From: an uncultured Clostridia bacterium
Lineage (GTDB): Bacteria > Bacillota > Clostridia > Christensenellales > UBA1242
Reading direction: 5' to 3'
Assembly (NCBI GenBank): GCA_934778125.1
Contig: CAKVOF010000025.1
Location: forward strand, 1-18,115
Length of the DNA: 18,115 nucleotides
This document shows positions 1-5,525 of the stretch, piece by piece (position 1 is the stretch's first letter; the number at the start of each line of letters is the position of its first letter). Made by a program: the position numbers and the translations under genes. Below the pieces are notes generated by a model, which was not told where the DNA came from, ran no database searches, and worked only from the letters and a program-made list of their open reading frames with translations.

Positions 1-436
1 TCAATTGATATGCAAATTGAGTTAAACTATATAAAAACAACTGAAAATTTGTTATAGAGCTGGATAAGAAATATTTTTCACACAACAGAAATAATGGACA
101 GAAAATTAGTGCAAGAATTAAATTCATTATAACCCCTGCCATTGAAACAAAAAACATACCTTTTTTGTAGTTTCTAAACTTAAATGGATTAACAGGAACC
201 GGTTTTGCCCATCCAAAACCAAATAGCAAACCAGTCACGAAACCTATCAAGTCTATATGACTTAAAGGATTTAAAGTTAACCTACCCTCCATCTTTGCTG
301 TGTCATCACCAGATTTATATGCAGCATAAGCGTGTGCAAATTCATGCAAAGTAAGCGAAAAAATTAAAACGAAAACAAAAGATAAACCAATAATTAGCAG
401 TTGAATGCCTGAACTTCCCCTTGCGAATGTTAACAT
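1..436 (-). CDS. Site-2 protease family (M50) membrane metalloprotease, N-terminal part
   Basis: This is the first 145 residues of an intramembrane zinc protease; the reading frame is still open at the window edge, so the C-terminus is missing. A hydrophobic segment (about residues 11-30) runs into the zinc-binding motif HEFAH (31-35). It is followed by NPLSHID (56-62), the glycine/aromatic stretch GWAKPVPVNP (75-84) and a second hydrophobic segment containing Asn105 (about 93-117). This order is typical of the short YwhC-type branch of M50, which lacks the PDZ domain of RseP. The ATG at 436 has a GGAG Shine-Dalgarno at 443-446, six bases upstream. Members of M50 cut transmembrane substrates within the bilayer; the substrate cannot be told from sequence. 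No convincing promoter was found upstream. The family call is firm, the cellular role unknown. Confidence 0.9.
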   Translation of the reverse strand, partial: MLTFARGSSGIQLLIIGLSFVFVLIFSLTLHEFAHAYAAYKSGDDTAKMEGRLTLNPLSHIDLIGFVTGLLFGFGWAKPVPVNPFKFRNYKKGMFFVSMAGVIMNLILALIFCPLFLLCEKYFLSSSITNFQLFLYSLTQFAYQL

Positions 437-670
437 AATAAACTCCAATGAATAAAAAACTTACATCAATTACATTATTTTAGTCACATTTTAAATTACT
501 GATTTATTTTAATTACTGCAACTTGAGAAACAATGCAAAATGCTTACATATTTACTATAAACAATATAAATATCATTATATTATACACATTTATTAGGAT
601 TAAATCAAACAATTAAACTATTTAAAATCTTCTGTTTATATCCATTTATGCTTTTATTTCACAAATCAAC
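437..670. other. Intergenic region with no recognised gene
   Basis: A very AT-rich stretch between the M50 protease start and the terminator at 671-701. Apart from the protease Shine-Dalgarno (443-446) I see no reading frame with a ribosome binding site, no RNA fold I recognise and no promoter that stands out from the AT-rich background. Confidence 0.6.
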
Positions 671-701
671 AAAAAACAAGAGCATCCGCTCTTGTTTTTT
701 T
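671..701. terminator. Bidirectional Rho-independent terminator
   Basis: The 12-base arms AAAAACAAGAGC and GCTCTTGTTTTT enclose the four-base loop ATCC. Because the arms begin and end in A/T runs, the hairpin presents a U-tract in either direction. It lies 17 bases past the stop of the Cys/Gly-rich gene on the minus strand and would end the transcript from the membrane-protein/hflX group. Confidence 0.9.
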
Positions 702-717
702 AATTTTAGATTTAAAA

Positions 718-927
718 TTAACAGCCGATTGATCCACCACAGCCACATCCGCAGCAATTCATAATGATTAATAACAATAAAATTGTCCAGCAGCAGTCAT
801 CTCCTCCACCGAAGCCATTTCCACCACAGCCACATCCACATAATAGTAAAATTAATAATAGGCAGCAGCAGTTATTTCCACCTTTGTTTCCACCACATCC
901 GCATCCGTTATTTGATCCAAAAAACAT
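718..927 (-). CDS. Small Cys/Gly-rich repeat protein, unknown function
   Basis: A 69-residue protein with 15 cysteines and 20 glycines. It has an internal repeat: GCGCGG, a polar Gly/Asn stretch, a Cys pair or triplet, then a run of Leu/Ile. The units cover about residues 8-29 and 31-57, and a final half-unit GCGCGGSIGC (60-69) closes the chain. The Leu/Ile runs (23-29, 49-55) are too short for ordinary transmembrane helices. The start is the ATG at 927, because GGAGG lies at 936-940 with eight bases of spacing; a longer frame opening at 954 would read through that site. The gene follows hflX, is preceded by a hairpin and ends at a strong terminator, which supports it being real. I do not recognise the family. 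Metal binding, a disulfide-rich surface or spore protein, or a modified-peptide precursor are all possible. No signal peptide is visible. Confidence 0.72.
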   Translation of the reverse strand: MFFGSNNGCGCGGNKGGNNCCCLLLILLLCGCGCGGNGFGGGDDCCWTILLLLIIMNCCGCGCGGSIGC

Positions 928-947
928 TTTTTTATCCTCCTGTATTA

Positions 948-985
948 AAAGCAAGAGATATGTAAATTTTTTATAATCTTGCTTT
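948..985 (-). promoter_or_regulatory. Inverted repeat in the leader of the Cys/Gly-rich gene
   Basis: Nine-base arms AAAGCAAGA (948-956) and TCTTGCTTT (977-985) flank a 20-base AT-rich loop, ending eight bases before the GGAGG site of the Cys/Gly-rich gene. On the minus strand the descending arm is followed by only four T residues, so it is a poor terminator for hflX. It may be an mRNA-stabilising or regulatory leader hairpin. The role is inferred; only the symmetry is seen. Confidence 0.4.
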
Positions 986-1034
986 CTACTTCATACTATT
1001 TAAGATTTTAAAAAAATGTTACAATTGAATAAAA

Positions 1035-2612
1035 TTATTTTAATGCCTTAAAAATTTCATTTTTTAATTTTTCTATATTTATTTGATTTTTAACAGAAAT
1101 ATAAACACCTTCAGTTTTTATAATCGTGCTTAAATCTACTTTATCGATTTTGTTAAAAACCATTATAATTGGAACATCACAACCAAGTTTGTTCAAAACT
1201 GAATTTGTTACTTTTATTTGATTTAAGTAGTTTGGATTTGATATATCAACAACATGCAATAGTAAATCAGAATATACACATTCTTCGAGCGTGCTTGCAA
1301 AAGCTTCAATAAATTCATGTGGTAAATTATTAATAAAGCCTACAGTATCCGTCATCAATACTTCCATTTTACTGTTTATCCACACATTTCTTGTTGTTGT
1401 ATCAAGTGTTGCAAACAATTCATCTTTAACAAAAGCATCTGATTTTGCTAAAAGATTCAACAAACTACTTTTTCCGCTGTTGGTATAGCCAACGATACTA
1501 ACCACAGGTTTAGAATTAGAAGTCCTATTTTTTCTATTTAACTCTCTTTGTTTTTTTAGTTTCTCAAGTTCTTTTGTATATTTCAAAATATTTTTTTCTA
1601 CTATTCTTCTATTTAGTTCTAATTTAGTCTCGCCAGGGCCACGCATTCCAACACCACCACCAAATCTTCCATCGGACATATTTAAAGAAGATAGTCTTGG
1701 AAGCGAGTATTTTAACTGCGCCAACTCAACTTGCAATTTACCTTCTTTTGTTTTTGCACGTCCAGCAAATATATCAAGAATAAGCATACTTCTATCTAAA
1801 ACTTTAACGCCTAGATATTCTTCCAAATTCGATAATTTACTTCCATTTAATTCATTTTCAAAAACAACTAAATTGGCATTATATAGCTGAATCTTATTTT
1901 TTAATTCAACTAATTTTCCTTCACCAATTAAGTATCTGCTATCAGGCCTATTTTTCTTTTGATATAAAGTATCTACCACATTTATATTAGCCGTTCTAGC
2001 TAATCCTTCAAGTTCTTCAAATGAATTTTTAGCATCAAAAGATTTTCCAAAATCCACAAACACTAAAATGGCTTTTGTTTCCTCTTTTTGATTAATTGAT
2101 AACTTATTTTGTCTATTTTTTAAGTCCTTATCTATATCAAAAATTCTATCTAAAATACCATTTTTATTAATATATCTAGCATCATAAACAAATAAATTTG
2201 TTATTTTTTCTCCATCATAAAATGCAACGTTTGCATCATATGGCTCTCCATTTTTAACTCCAATAGCACAAATGCAATCACACATATTATTTTTTAATAA
2301 ACTTAAGTCCATATCACTTAGAGTAGAATTTCCATTAGGGTGAGTGTGAATTATCCTTTCGCCAGTTAATAAATTTTCACTATGCTCAATTTTAATTTCA
2401 CAAGAGTGCTTATCTCCAATAAAAATATCTTTAACAACGCCTTTTCTTGAAATAACCAACCCTATTTCAAGGTTATATTTTTCGGAAATAGCACAAATTA
2501 ATTTAGAAACCTCTTCATCAATAAATTTTGTTTTTTCATACTGATTACCAATTAAATTATTAAGTAAATCTCTATCTTGCTTTTTCATTTTATCAAAACT
2601 TGTGTTTATCAT
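1035..2612 (-). CDS. hflX: GTPase HflX with JAMM-like N-terminal domain
   Basis: HflX is a ribosome-associated GTPase that splits stalled 70S ribosomes and 100S dimers. The 525 residues contain the HflX domain with its glycine-rich signature GGGVGMRGPGETK (318-330), a charged helical linker (about 335-365) and the G domain: P-loop GYTNSGKSS (375-383), DTVG (422-425), NKID (487-490) and SVKN (506-509). An extra N-terminal region of about 180 residues holds HTH-x7-S-x2-D (His89, His91, Ser99, Asp102) with Glu49 upstream, matching the JAMM/MPN metalloprotease signature. The length exceeds the roughly 430 residues of E. coli HflX, consistent with this extension. The ATG at 2612 overlaps the stop of the upstream membrane-protein gene (ATGA) and has AGGGA seven bases upstream, so the two genes are translationally coupled. 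No terminator follows; transcription probably continues into the Cys/Gly-rich gene. Confidence 0.96.
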   Translation of the reverse strand: MINTSFDKMKKQDRDLLNNLIGNQYEKTKFIDEEVSKLICAISEKYNLEIGLVISRKGVVKDIFIGDKHSCEIKIEHSENLLTGERIIHTHPNGNSTLSDMDLSLLKNNMCDCICAIGVKNGEPYDANVAFYDGEKITNLFVYDARYINKNGILDRIFDIDKDLKNRQNKLSINQKEETKAILVFVDFGKSFDAKNSFEELEGLARTANINVVDTLYQKKNRPDSRYLIGEGKLVELKNKIQLYNANLVVFENELNGSKLSNLEEYLGVKVLDRSMLILDIFAGRAKTKEGKLQVELAQLKYSLPRLSSLNMSDGRFGGGVGMRGPGETKLELNRRIVEKNILKYTKELEKLKKQRELNRKNRTSNSKPVVSIVGYTNSGKSSLLNLLAKSDAFVKDELFATLDTTTRNVWINSKMEVLMTDTVGFINNLPHEFIEAFASTLEECVYSDLLLHVVDISNPNYLNQIKVTNSVLNKLGCDVPIIMVFNKIDKVDLSTIIKTEGVYISVKNQINIEKLKNEIFKALK

Positions 2613-3424
2613 AATAATTCCCTTAAATACTCATTTTTTAAGTATAATATCCTATAGTTAGTTTCCTCTCTATTAATTGAAAAAGTAATACTATTATAGT
2701 TGTTTAGTGATAAAAGATCCATTCCCACCTCAATTATTCTATCAGTCAATGCAATTTTATATACTTTATCATTTTCAAAACTATCCGCTTTGTGATTTTC
2801 TAAATAATCATTAAGGTCAGCATAATATTCTTTAATAACATCAAAAGTTTTTACACCATCAATTTCTTCATAAAACAATGGGTTATTTTTTTCAATTGAT
2901 TCAACATCCTTTAAAAAGTTGTGATATGTATATTTTTTCAAATTAACAAAACTTAAATCACTTTTAAAGTTGCTATTATCTGTAGCATACTTAAACGCTT
3001 TTTCTTTTAAATCGCTTTTAATTAACGCATCTAAATACTTATTTGAAAGATAGTCCTCCAAATCATATGAGCTAGCTTTTATATAGGCATTTTTATTTGA
3101 TTGCATAACACTACTTGCATAGGTCTCAACAAGCAAATTGTAGTTTCCATCACCGCTTAACAATTCATATTGCTTTATAATATTTTTTGAATTATTCAGT
3201 TTTATGTTAATAGATAAAGAACTATATAGACTATTTAAACTTTGTGTTTTTTTATAATCCCTATAGTACAATGATTGCGATATATTTTCTAGTCCGATAT
3301 CATACATAACACTTGCGCTATCTTTTGGAAAACATAAACAAAAAACAACCATCCCAACTATAAATAGCGATAGTAACATAGACACAGTTATCAATGAAAC
3401 TTTTAATACAATCTTTTTTCTCAT
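2609..3424 (-). CDS. Membrane-anchored protein of unknown function upstream of hflX
   Basis: A 271-residue protein with a basic N-terminus (MRKK) and a single hydrophobic segment at about residues 7-30, followed by a long polar, Lys/Asp/Asn/Tyr-rich region with helical character and no cysteines past the anchor. The topology suggests an extracytoplasmic domain tethered by a signal anchor. The ATG at 3424 is chosen because GAGG sits five bases upstream; an upstream in-frame ATG (3448) has no such site and falls between the -10 element and the Shine-Dalgarno. The stop overlaps the hflX start by four bases, so it is the first gene of a coupled pair. I recognise no domain; spacing of the helices is reminiscent of repeat solenoids but I cannot assign a family. 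A role with ribosome rescue is suggested only by the pairing with hflX. Confidence 0.8.
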   Translation of the reverse strand: MRKKIVLKVSLITVSMLLSLFIVGMVVFCLCFPKDSASVMYDIGLENISQSLYYRDYKKTQSLNSLYSSLSINIKLNNSKNIIKQYELLSGDGNYNLLVETYASSVMQSNKNAYIKASSYDLEDYLSNKYLDALIKSDLKEKAFKYATDNSNFKSDLSFVNLKKYTYHNFLKDVESIEKNNPLFYEEIDGVKTFDVIKEYYADLNDYLENHKADSFENDKVYKIALTDRIIEVGMDLLSLNNYNSITFSINREETNYRILYLKNEYLRELL

Positions 3425-3438
3425 AAAAACCTCAATAA

Positions 3439-3467
3439 AGTATATCACACAATATAGAGTTATTCAA
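3439..3467 (-). promoter_or_regulatory. Sigma-A promoter for the membrane-protein/hflX group
   Basis: TTGAAT (-35, 3462-3467), 17-base spacer, TATACT (-10, 3439-3444) on the minus strand. The -10 lies so close to the gene that the expected transcript start falls next to or within the Shine-Dalgarno, implying a very short leader. Confidence 0.65.
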
Positions 3468-3481
3468 AATAAAACAAAAAT

Positions 3482-3508
3482 AAAAAAACGATTAATTCAC
3501 ATTAATCG
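3482..3508 (-). terminator. Rho-independent terminator after the lipoprotein gene
   Basis: Eight-base arms CGATTAAT and ATTAATCG around a four-base loop (3489-3508), followed on the minus strand by seven T residues (3482-3488). It begins 17 bases past the lipoprotein stop codon and insulates the next promoter. Confidence 0.88.
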
Positions 3509-3525
3509 CGTTTAATTTTATAATC

Positions 3526-4218
3526 TCACATTGAATCTGTGGATGATGAAATAACATTCCCAGTTGCAACATCTATAACAACTGAAACATAACTAAAATC
3601 AGGTGCTAAAAATTTTACATACCACATACAATCGTTATTTAGGGAAAAATTGTACGCTATTTTAATATATACTTCCCCATAAAATTTACCTTTAGAAACA
3701 TATTTTTCTAATTCATTTGCTAAATGCACACATGCAATTTCTAACGCATCACCACTCTTAACCGCCCAATCTTTTGAAACATTAACTAATTCAAAATCAA
3801 TTTCTTGATTATTAAAATATAACTTTATATTTATAGTATCTTGATTTATTTTTGCGCCAATATCCGCAACTAAGGAGCCATCATATGGATTTCTTTCTAA
3901 ATTTCCTGTAAGGTATTCATCATTATAAACTAGTGTATAAGTACTATTATAATCATTAAGAAGTGCATGTGATTTGGAGTAAAGTGTGATAAGACCAAAC
4001 TCAACCACTTCTCCAAAATTTACACCATCTAGATTATAATCTTTTTCACGCATCCCTGAAGAAAAAGTAAGCACATAATCATCCTTTTCTTGATAATAAA
4101 AGTTTTCTCGCACTTCTGATGTTTTTTCTTTACTCAACTCCAAAACGCTTACTTTAGAACACGAACAAAAAATAAATCCTGCCATTAATATAACCATAAA
4201 AAAAGAAATCTTCTTCAT
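3526..4218 (-). CDS. Predicted lipoprotein, unknown function
   Basis: A 230-residue secreted protein. MKK, a hydrophobic core (about residues 5-17) and the sequence FCSC, with Cys20 as the likely lipidated residue, form a lipoprotein signal peptide; Cys18 is the alternative. The mature part is mostly beta-like. Its C-terminus (about 195-230) contains WYVKFLAPDFSYVSVVIDV followed by ATGNVIS, which resembles the strand pattern of PepSY-type domains, where a Trp-containing strand leads into a D-x-x-T-G-x-V turn; this is a resemblance, not an assignment. The Shine-Dalgarno AAGGAG lies five bases before the ATG. It follows the RpiB-like gene by 55 bases without an obvious terminator between, so the two are probably cotranscribed, and it ends at a strong terminator. 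Function unknown; an envelope sensor or inhibitor role would fit a PepSY-like domain. Confidence 0.85.
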   Translation of the reverse strand: MKKISFFMVILMAGFIFCSCSKVSVLELSKEKTSEVRENFYYQEKDDYVLTFSSGMREKDYNLDGVNFGEVVEFGLITLYSKSHALLNDYNSTYTLVYNDEYLTGNLERNPYDGSLVADIGAKINQDTINIKLYFNNQEIDFELVNVSKDWAVKSGDALEIACVHLANELEKYVSKGKFYGEVYIKIAYNFSLNNDCMWYVKFLAPDFSYVSVVIDVATGNVISSSTDSM

Positions 4219-4273
4219 AATATCTCCTTAAGTAAATATATGTTTGATAGGAATACATTATGAAAAAGATTTA

Positions 4274-4702
4274 CTATTCATCAAGTTTTTTTAATCTAGG
4301 CAAATGCCTACCACCCTCAAAAGGAGTTGAAATAAAAGTGTTAATCATCTCGATAGTTTGTTCCTTAGAAACAAAGCCCGCAGGAATAACTAAGACGTTT
4401 ATATTGTCATCATTTCTAGCTAATTTAACAAATTCATTATTAACACATAAGCCCGCCCTAATGCCTTTAGAACGATTAGCTATCATATCAACACCAACTC
4501 CAGATCTACAAGAATAAACCCCGATCGAACCAGTATGCGTTAAGATATATTCATTTGCCTGCTTAGCAAAATCAGCGTAACTATCAAGCGGATCATAATC
4601 TTTGCTTGCGAACTCCACATATTCCATTTTATTCTCTTTAAAATATGATTTAATATGTTTCATAAGTTCAAAAGCACGATGATCATAAGCCAATACTATC
4701 AT
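4274..4702 (-). CDS. RpiB/LacA/LacB family sugar-phosphate isomerase
   Basis: This family interconverts aldose and ketose phosphates, such as ribose 5-phosphate and ribulose 5-phosphate. The 142-residue length is normal for RpiB. Conserved parts are the N-terminal DH pair (Asp7, His8), the catalytic Cys65 in YSCRSGVGVD, the following NRSKGIRAGLC (76-86) and FEGGRH (128-133). Two features are unusual. The cysteine is followed by RSG rather than the common GTG/GSG. In the segment normally reading AR-x-HNNANVL the chain reads ARNDDNINVL, so the position of E. coli His99 (ring opening) carries Asp98. The enzyme may therefore act on another sugar phosphate, and no rpiB symbol is given. GAGG lies just before the ATG at 4702. 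It is transcribed divergently from the unknown gene at 4822 and leads into a lipoprotein gene. Confidence 0.88.
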   Translation of the reverse strand: MIVLAYDHRAFELMKHIKSYFKENKMEYVEFASKDYDPLDSYADFAKQANEYILTHTGSIGVYSCRSGVGVDMIANRSKGIRAGLCVNNEFVKLARNDDNINVLVIPAGFVSKEQTIEMINTFISTPFEGGRHLPRLKKLDE

Positions 4703-4714
4703 TTTTCACCTCAC

Positions 4715-4723
4715 ATTATATCA
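4715..4723 (-). promoter_or_regulatory. Extended -10 promoter for the RpiB-like gene
   Basis: TGATATAAT on the minus strand is a perfect -10 hexamer (4715-4720) with the TG extension (4722-4723). No good -35 is present at the normal distance, as is usual for extended -10 promoters. As at 3439, the -10 abuts the Shine-Dalgarno, predicting a minimal leader. Confidence 0.6.
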
Positions 4724-4770
4724 TAATAGTAACACAAATTATGCACAAAACAAAACAATAATAAATACAT

Positions 4771-4799
4771 TTGACAAACTCACACAAAAATATTAAAAT
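4771..4799 (+). promoter_or_regulatory. Sigma-A promoter for the unknown gene at 4822
   Basis: TTGACA (4771-4776), 17-base spacer, TAAAAT (4794-4799). The -35 is perfect and the -10 differs from consensus at one base. Expected transcript start is about 4806, giving a leader of roughly 16 bases that contains the Shine-Dalgarno AAGGA (4811-4815). Confidence 0.85.
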
Positions 4800-4821
4800 A
4801 TTCAAAAAATAAGGAATACTC

Positions 4822-5277
4822 ATGAAAGAAATTGATTATTTAATTGATAATAACAATATGTATTATAATTATTTGCTTAAAACTATAAACACGAACCCAA
4901 AAGTTGATGATTTTTTTAATATAAGATATTATACCAATTTTTTAACTAACTTTTATAATAAAGATAATAATTTTAAAATTAAAACGATTAAATTATTATG
5001 TGATTATACCAACGAATTTTGGCTCAATGAAGCAATTTCTGCATTCAACACTCTAATTGATGAAATAAAAAAAGATAAAATTAAACTAAGTGATATATAT
5101 AGTTTTTTAACTAGCGACAAACTGCTTTGGGGGTTCACTGAATTTATGAAAACAGCAACCAAGGAAAGTTTACTAAAGCACCAAAATAGTTTAAAACACA
5201 TTGAACTAATAACAAGAGAAAGAAAAGTTGATGAATTAATTGCAAAAGAATTAGCTTCTAACGAGAATTTAAAATAA
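4822..5277 (+). CDS. Hypothetical cytoplasmic helical protein
   Basis: A 151-residue protein with no signal peptide or membrane segment. It is rich in Lys, Asn, Leu and Tyr and looks all-helical. The ATG has AAGGA six bases upstream, a near-consensus promoter starts its transcript and a terminator follows the stop, so it is a complete, independently expressed single-gene unit. The N-terminal third contains several aromatic residues (Tyr14, Tyr15, Tyr17, Tyr36, Tyr37) and the middle has the pattern NEFWLNEAI; the C-terminal 40 residues are charged. There are no recognisable catalytic motifs and only one cysteine. I do not recognise the family and infer no function. It is the only protein gene besides rpmB on the plus strand. 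Confidence 0.82.
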   Translation: MKEIDYLIDNNNMYYNYLLKTINTNPKVDDFFNIRYYTNFLTNFYNKDNNFKIKTIKLLCDYTNEFWLNEAISAFNTLIDEIKKDKIKLSDIYSFLTSDKLLWGFTEFMKTATKESLLKHQNSLKHIELITRERKVDELIAKELASNENLK

Positions 5278-5280
5278 AAA

Positions 5281-5319
5281 AATACCAAGATATTTATAAG
5301 TATATCTTTGGTATTTTTT
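5281..5319 (+). terminator. Rho-independent terminator after the unknown gene
   Basis: AATACCAAGATAT (5281-5293) pairs with ATATCTTTGGTATT (5302-5315) with one bulged T, followed by a T run to 5319. A-rich sequence on the left lets it also work on the minus strand. Confidence 0.85.
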
Positions 5320-5342
5320 ATTTATTTATACACATATAAAAC

Positions 5343-5373
5343 AAAAAAAGAGCAAGCTTATAAGCTTGCTCTT
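5343..5373 (-). terminator. Rho-independent terminator after tRNA-Asn
   Basis: A perfect palindrome with 13-base arms (5348-5360 and 5361-5373; core GAGCAAGCTT/AAGCTTGCTC) followed on the minus strand by seven T residues (5343-5349). It begins two bases past the CCA end of the tRNA. Confidence 0.93.
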
Positions 5374-5374
5374 T

Positions 5375-5449
5375 TGGCTCCCCAGGTAGGATTCGAACCT
5401 ACGACCTATCGGTTAACAGCCGAGTGCTCCACCGCTGAGCTACTGAGGA
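5375..5449 (-). tRNA. tRNA-Asn (anticodon GTT)
   Basis: A 75-base tRNA with encoded CCA. The acceptor arms TCCTCAG and CTGGGGA pair in seven positions (one G-U), followed by discriminator G and CCA. The D arm begins GCTCAGC, the anticodon loop is CTGTTAA with GTT at 5417-5415, and the T arm contains GTTCGAATC. A perfect promoter lies immediately upstream and a strong terminator immediately downstream, so it is a stand-alone single-tRNA transcription unit. Confidence 0.98.
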
Positions 5450-5460
5450 TTACAAGGTAT

Positions 5461-5489
5461 ATTATAAACATAACATACCTTATTGTCAA
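5461..5489 (-). promoter_or_regulatory. Consensus sigma-A promoter of tRNA-Asn
   Basis: TTGACA (5484-5489), 17-base spacer, TATAAT (5461-5466): a full match to consensus. The expected start is about five bases before the mature 5' end of the tRNA, leaving a very short 5' leader for RNase P. Confidence 0.95.
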
Positions 5490-5525
5490 CAATTTTTATT
5501 AAAATTTTCGAATTTTTTTAAAAAA

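Noticed and set aside
928..954. Extended start of the Cys/Gly-rich protein at 954
   Set aside because: It would place the GGAGG site inside the coding region; no Shine-Dalgarno precedes 954.
764..976. Plus-strand frames rich in Pro, Gln, His and Ser opposite the Cys/Gly-rich gene
   Set aside because: They are the complement of repeated Gly and Cys codons, have no ribosome binding site and run against the local terminator and leader; the minus-strand gene explains the composition.
5004..5288. Minus-strand frame opposite the unknown gene at 4822
   Set aside because: The plus strand has a promoter, Shine-Dalgarno and terminator; the opposite frame has none and is Leu/Ser/Phe-rich as expected of a shadow.
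5308..5502. Plus-strand frame across the tRNA region
   Set aside because: It runs through two terminators and antisense to a clear tRNA-Asn gene; no ribosome binding site.
5494..5520. Possible terminator of fakA (AAAATT/AATTTT hairpin)
   Set aside because: The stem is only six A/T pairs and the U-tract is broken; too weak to call.
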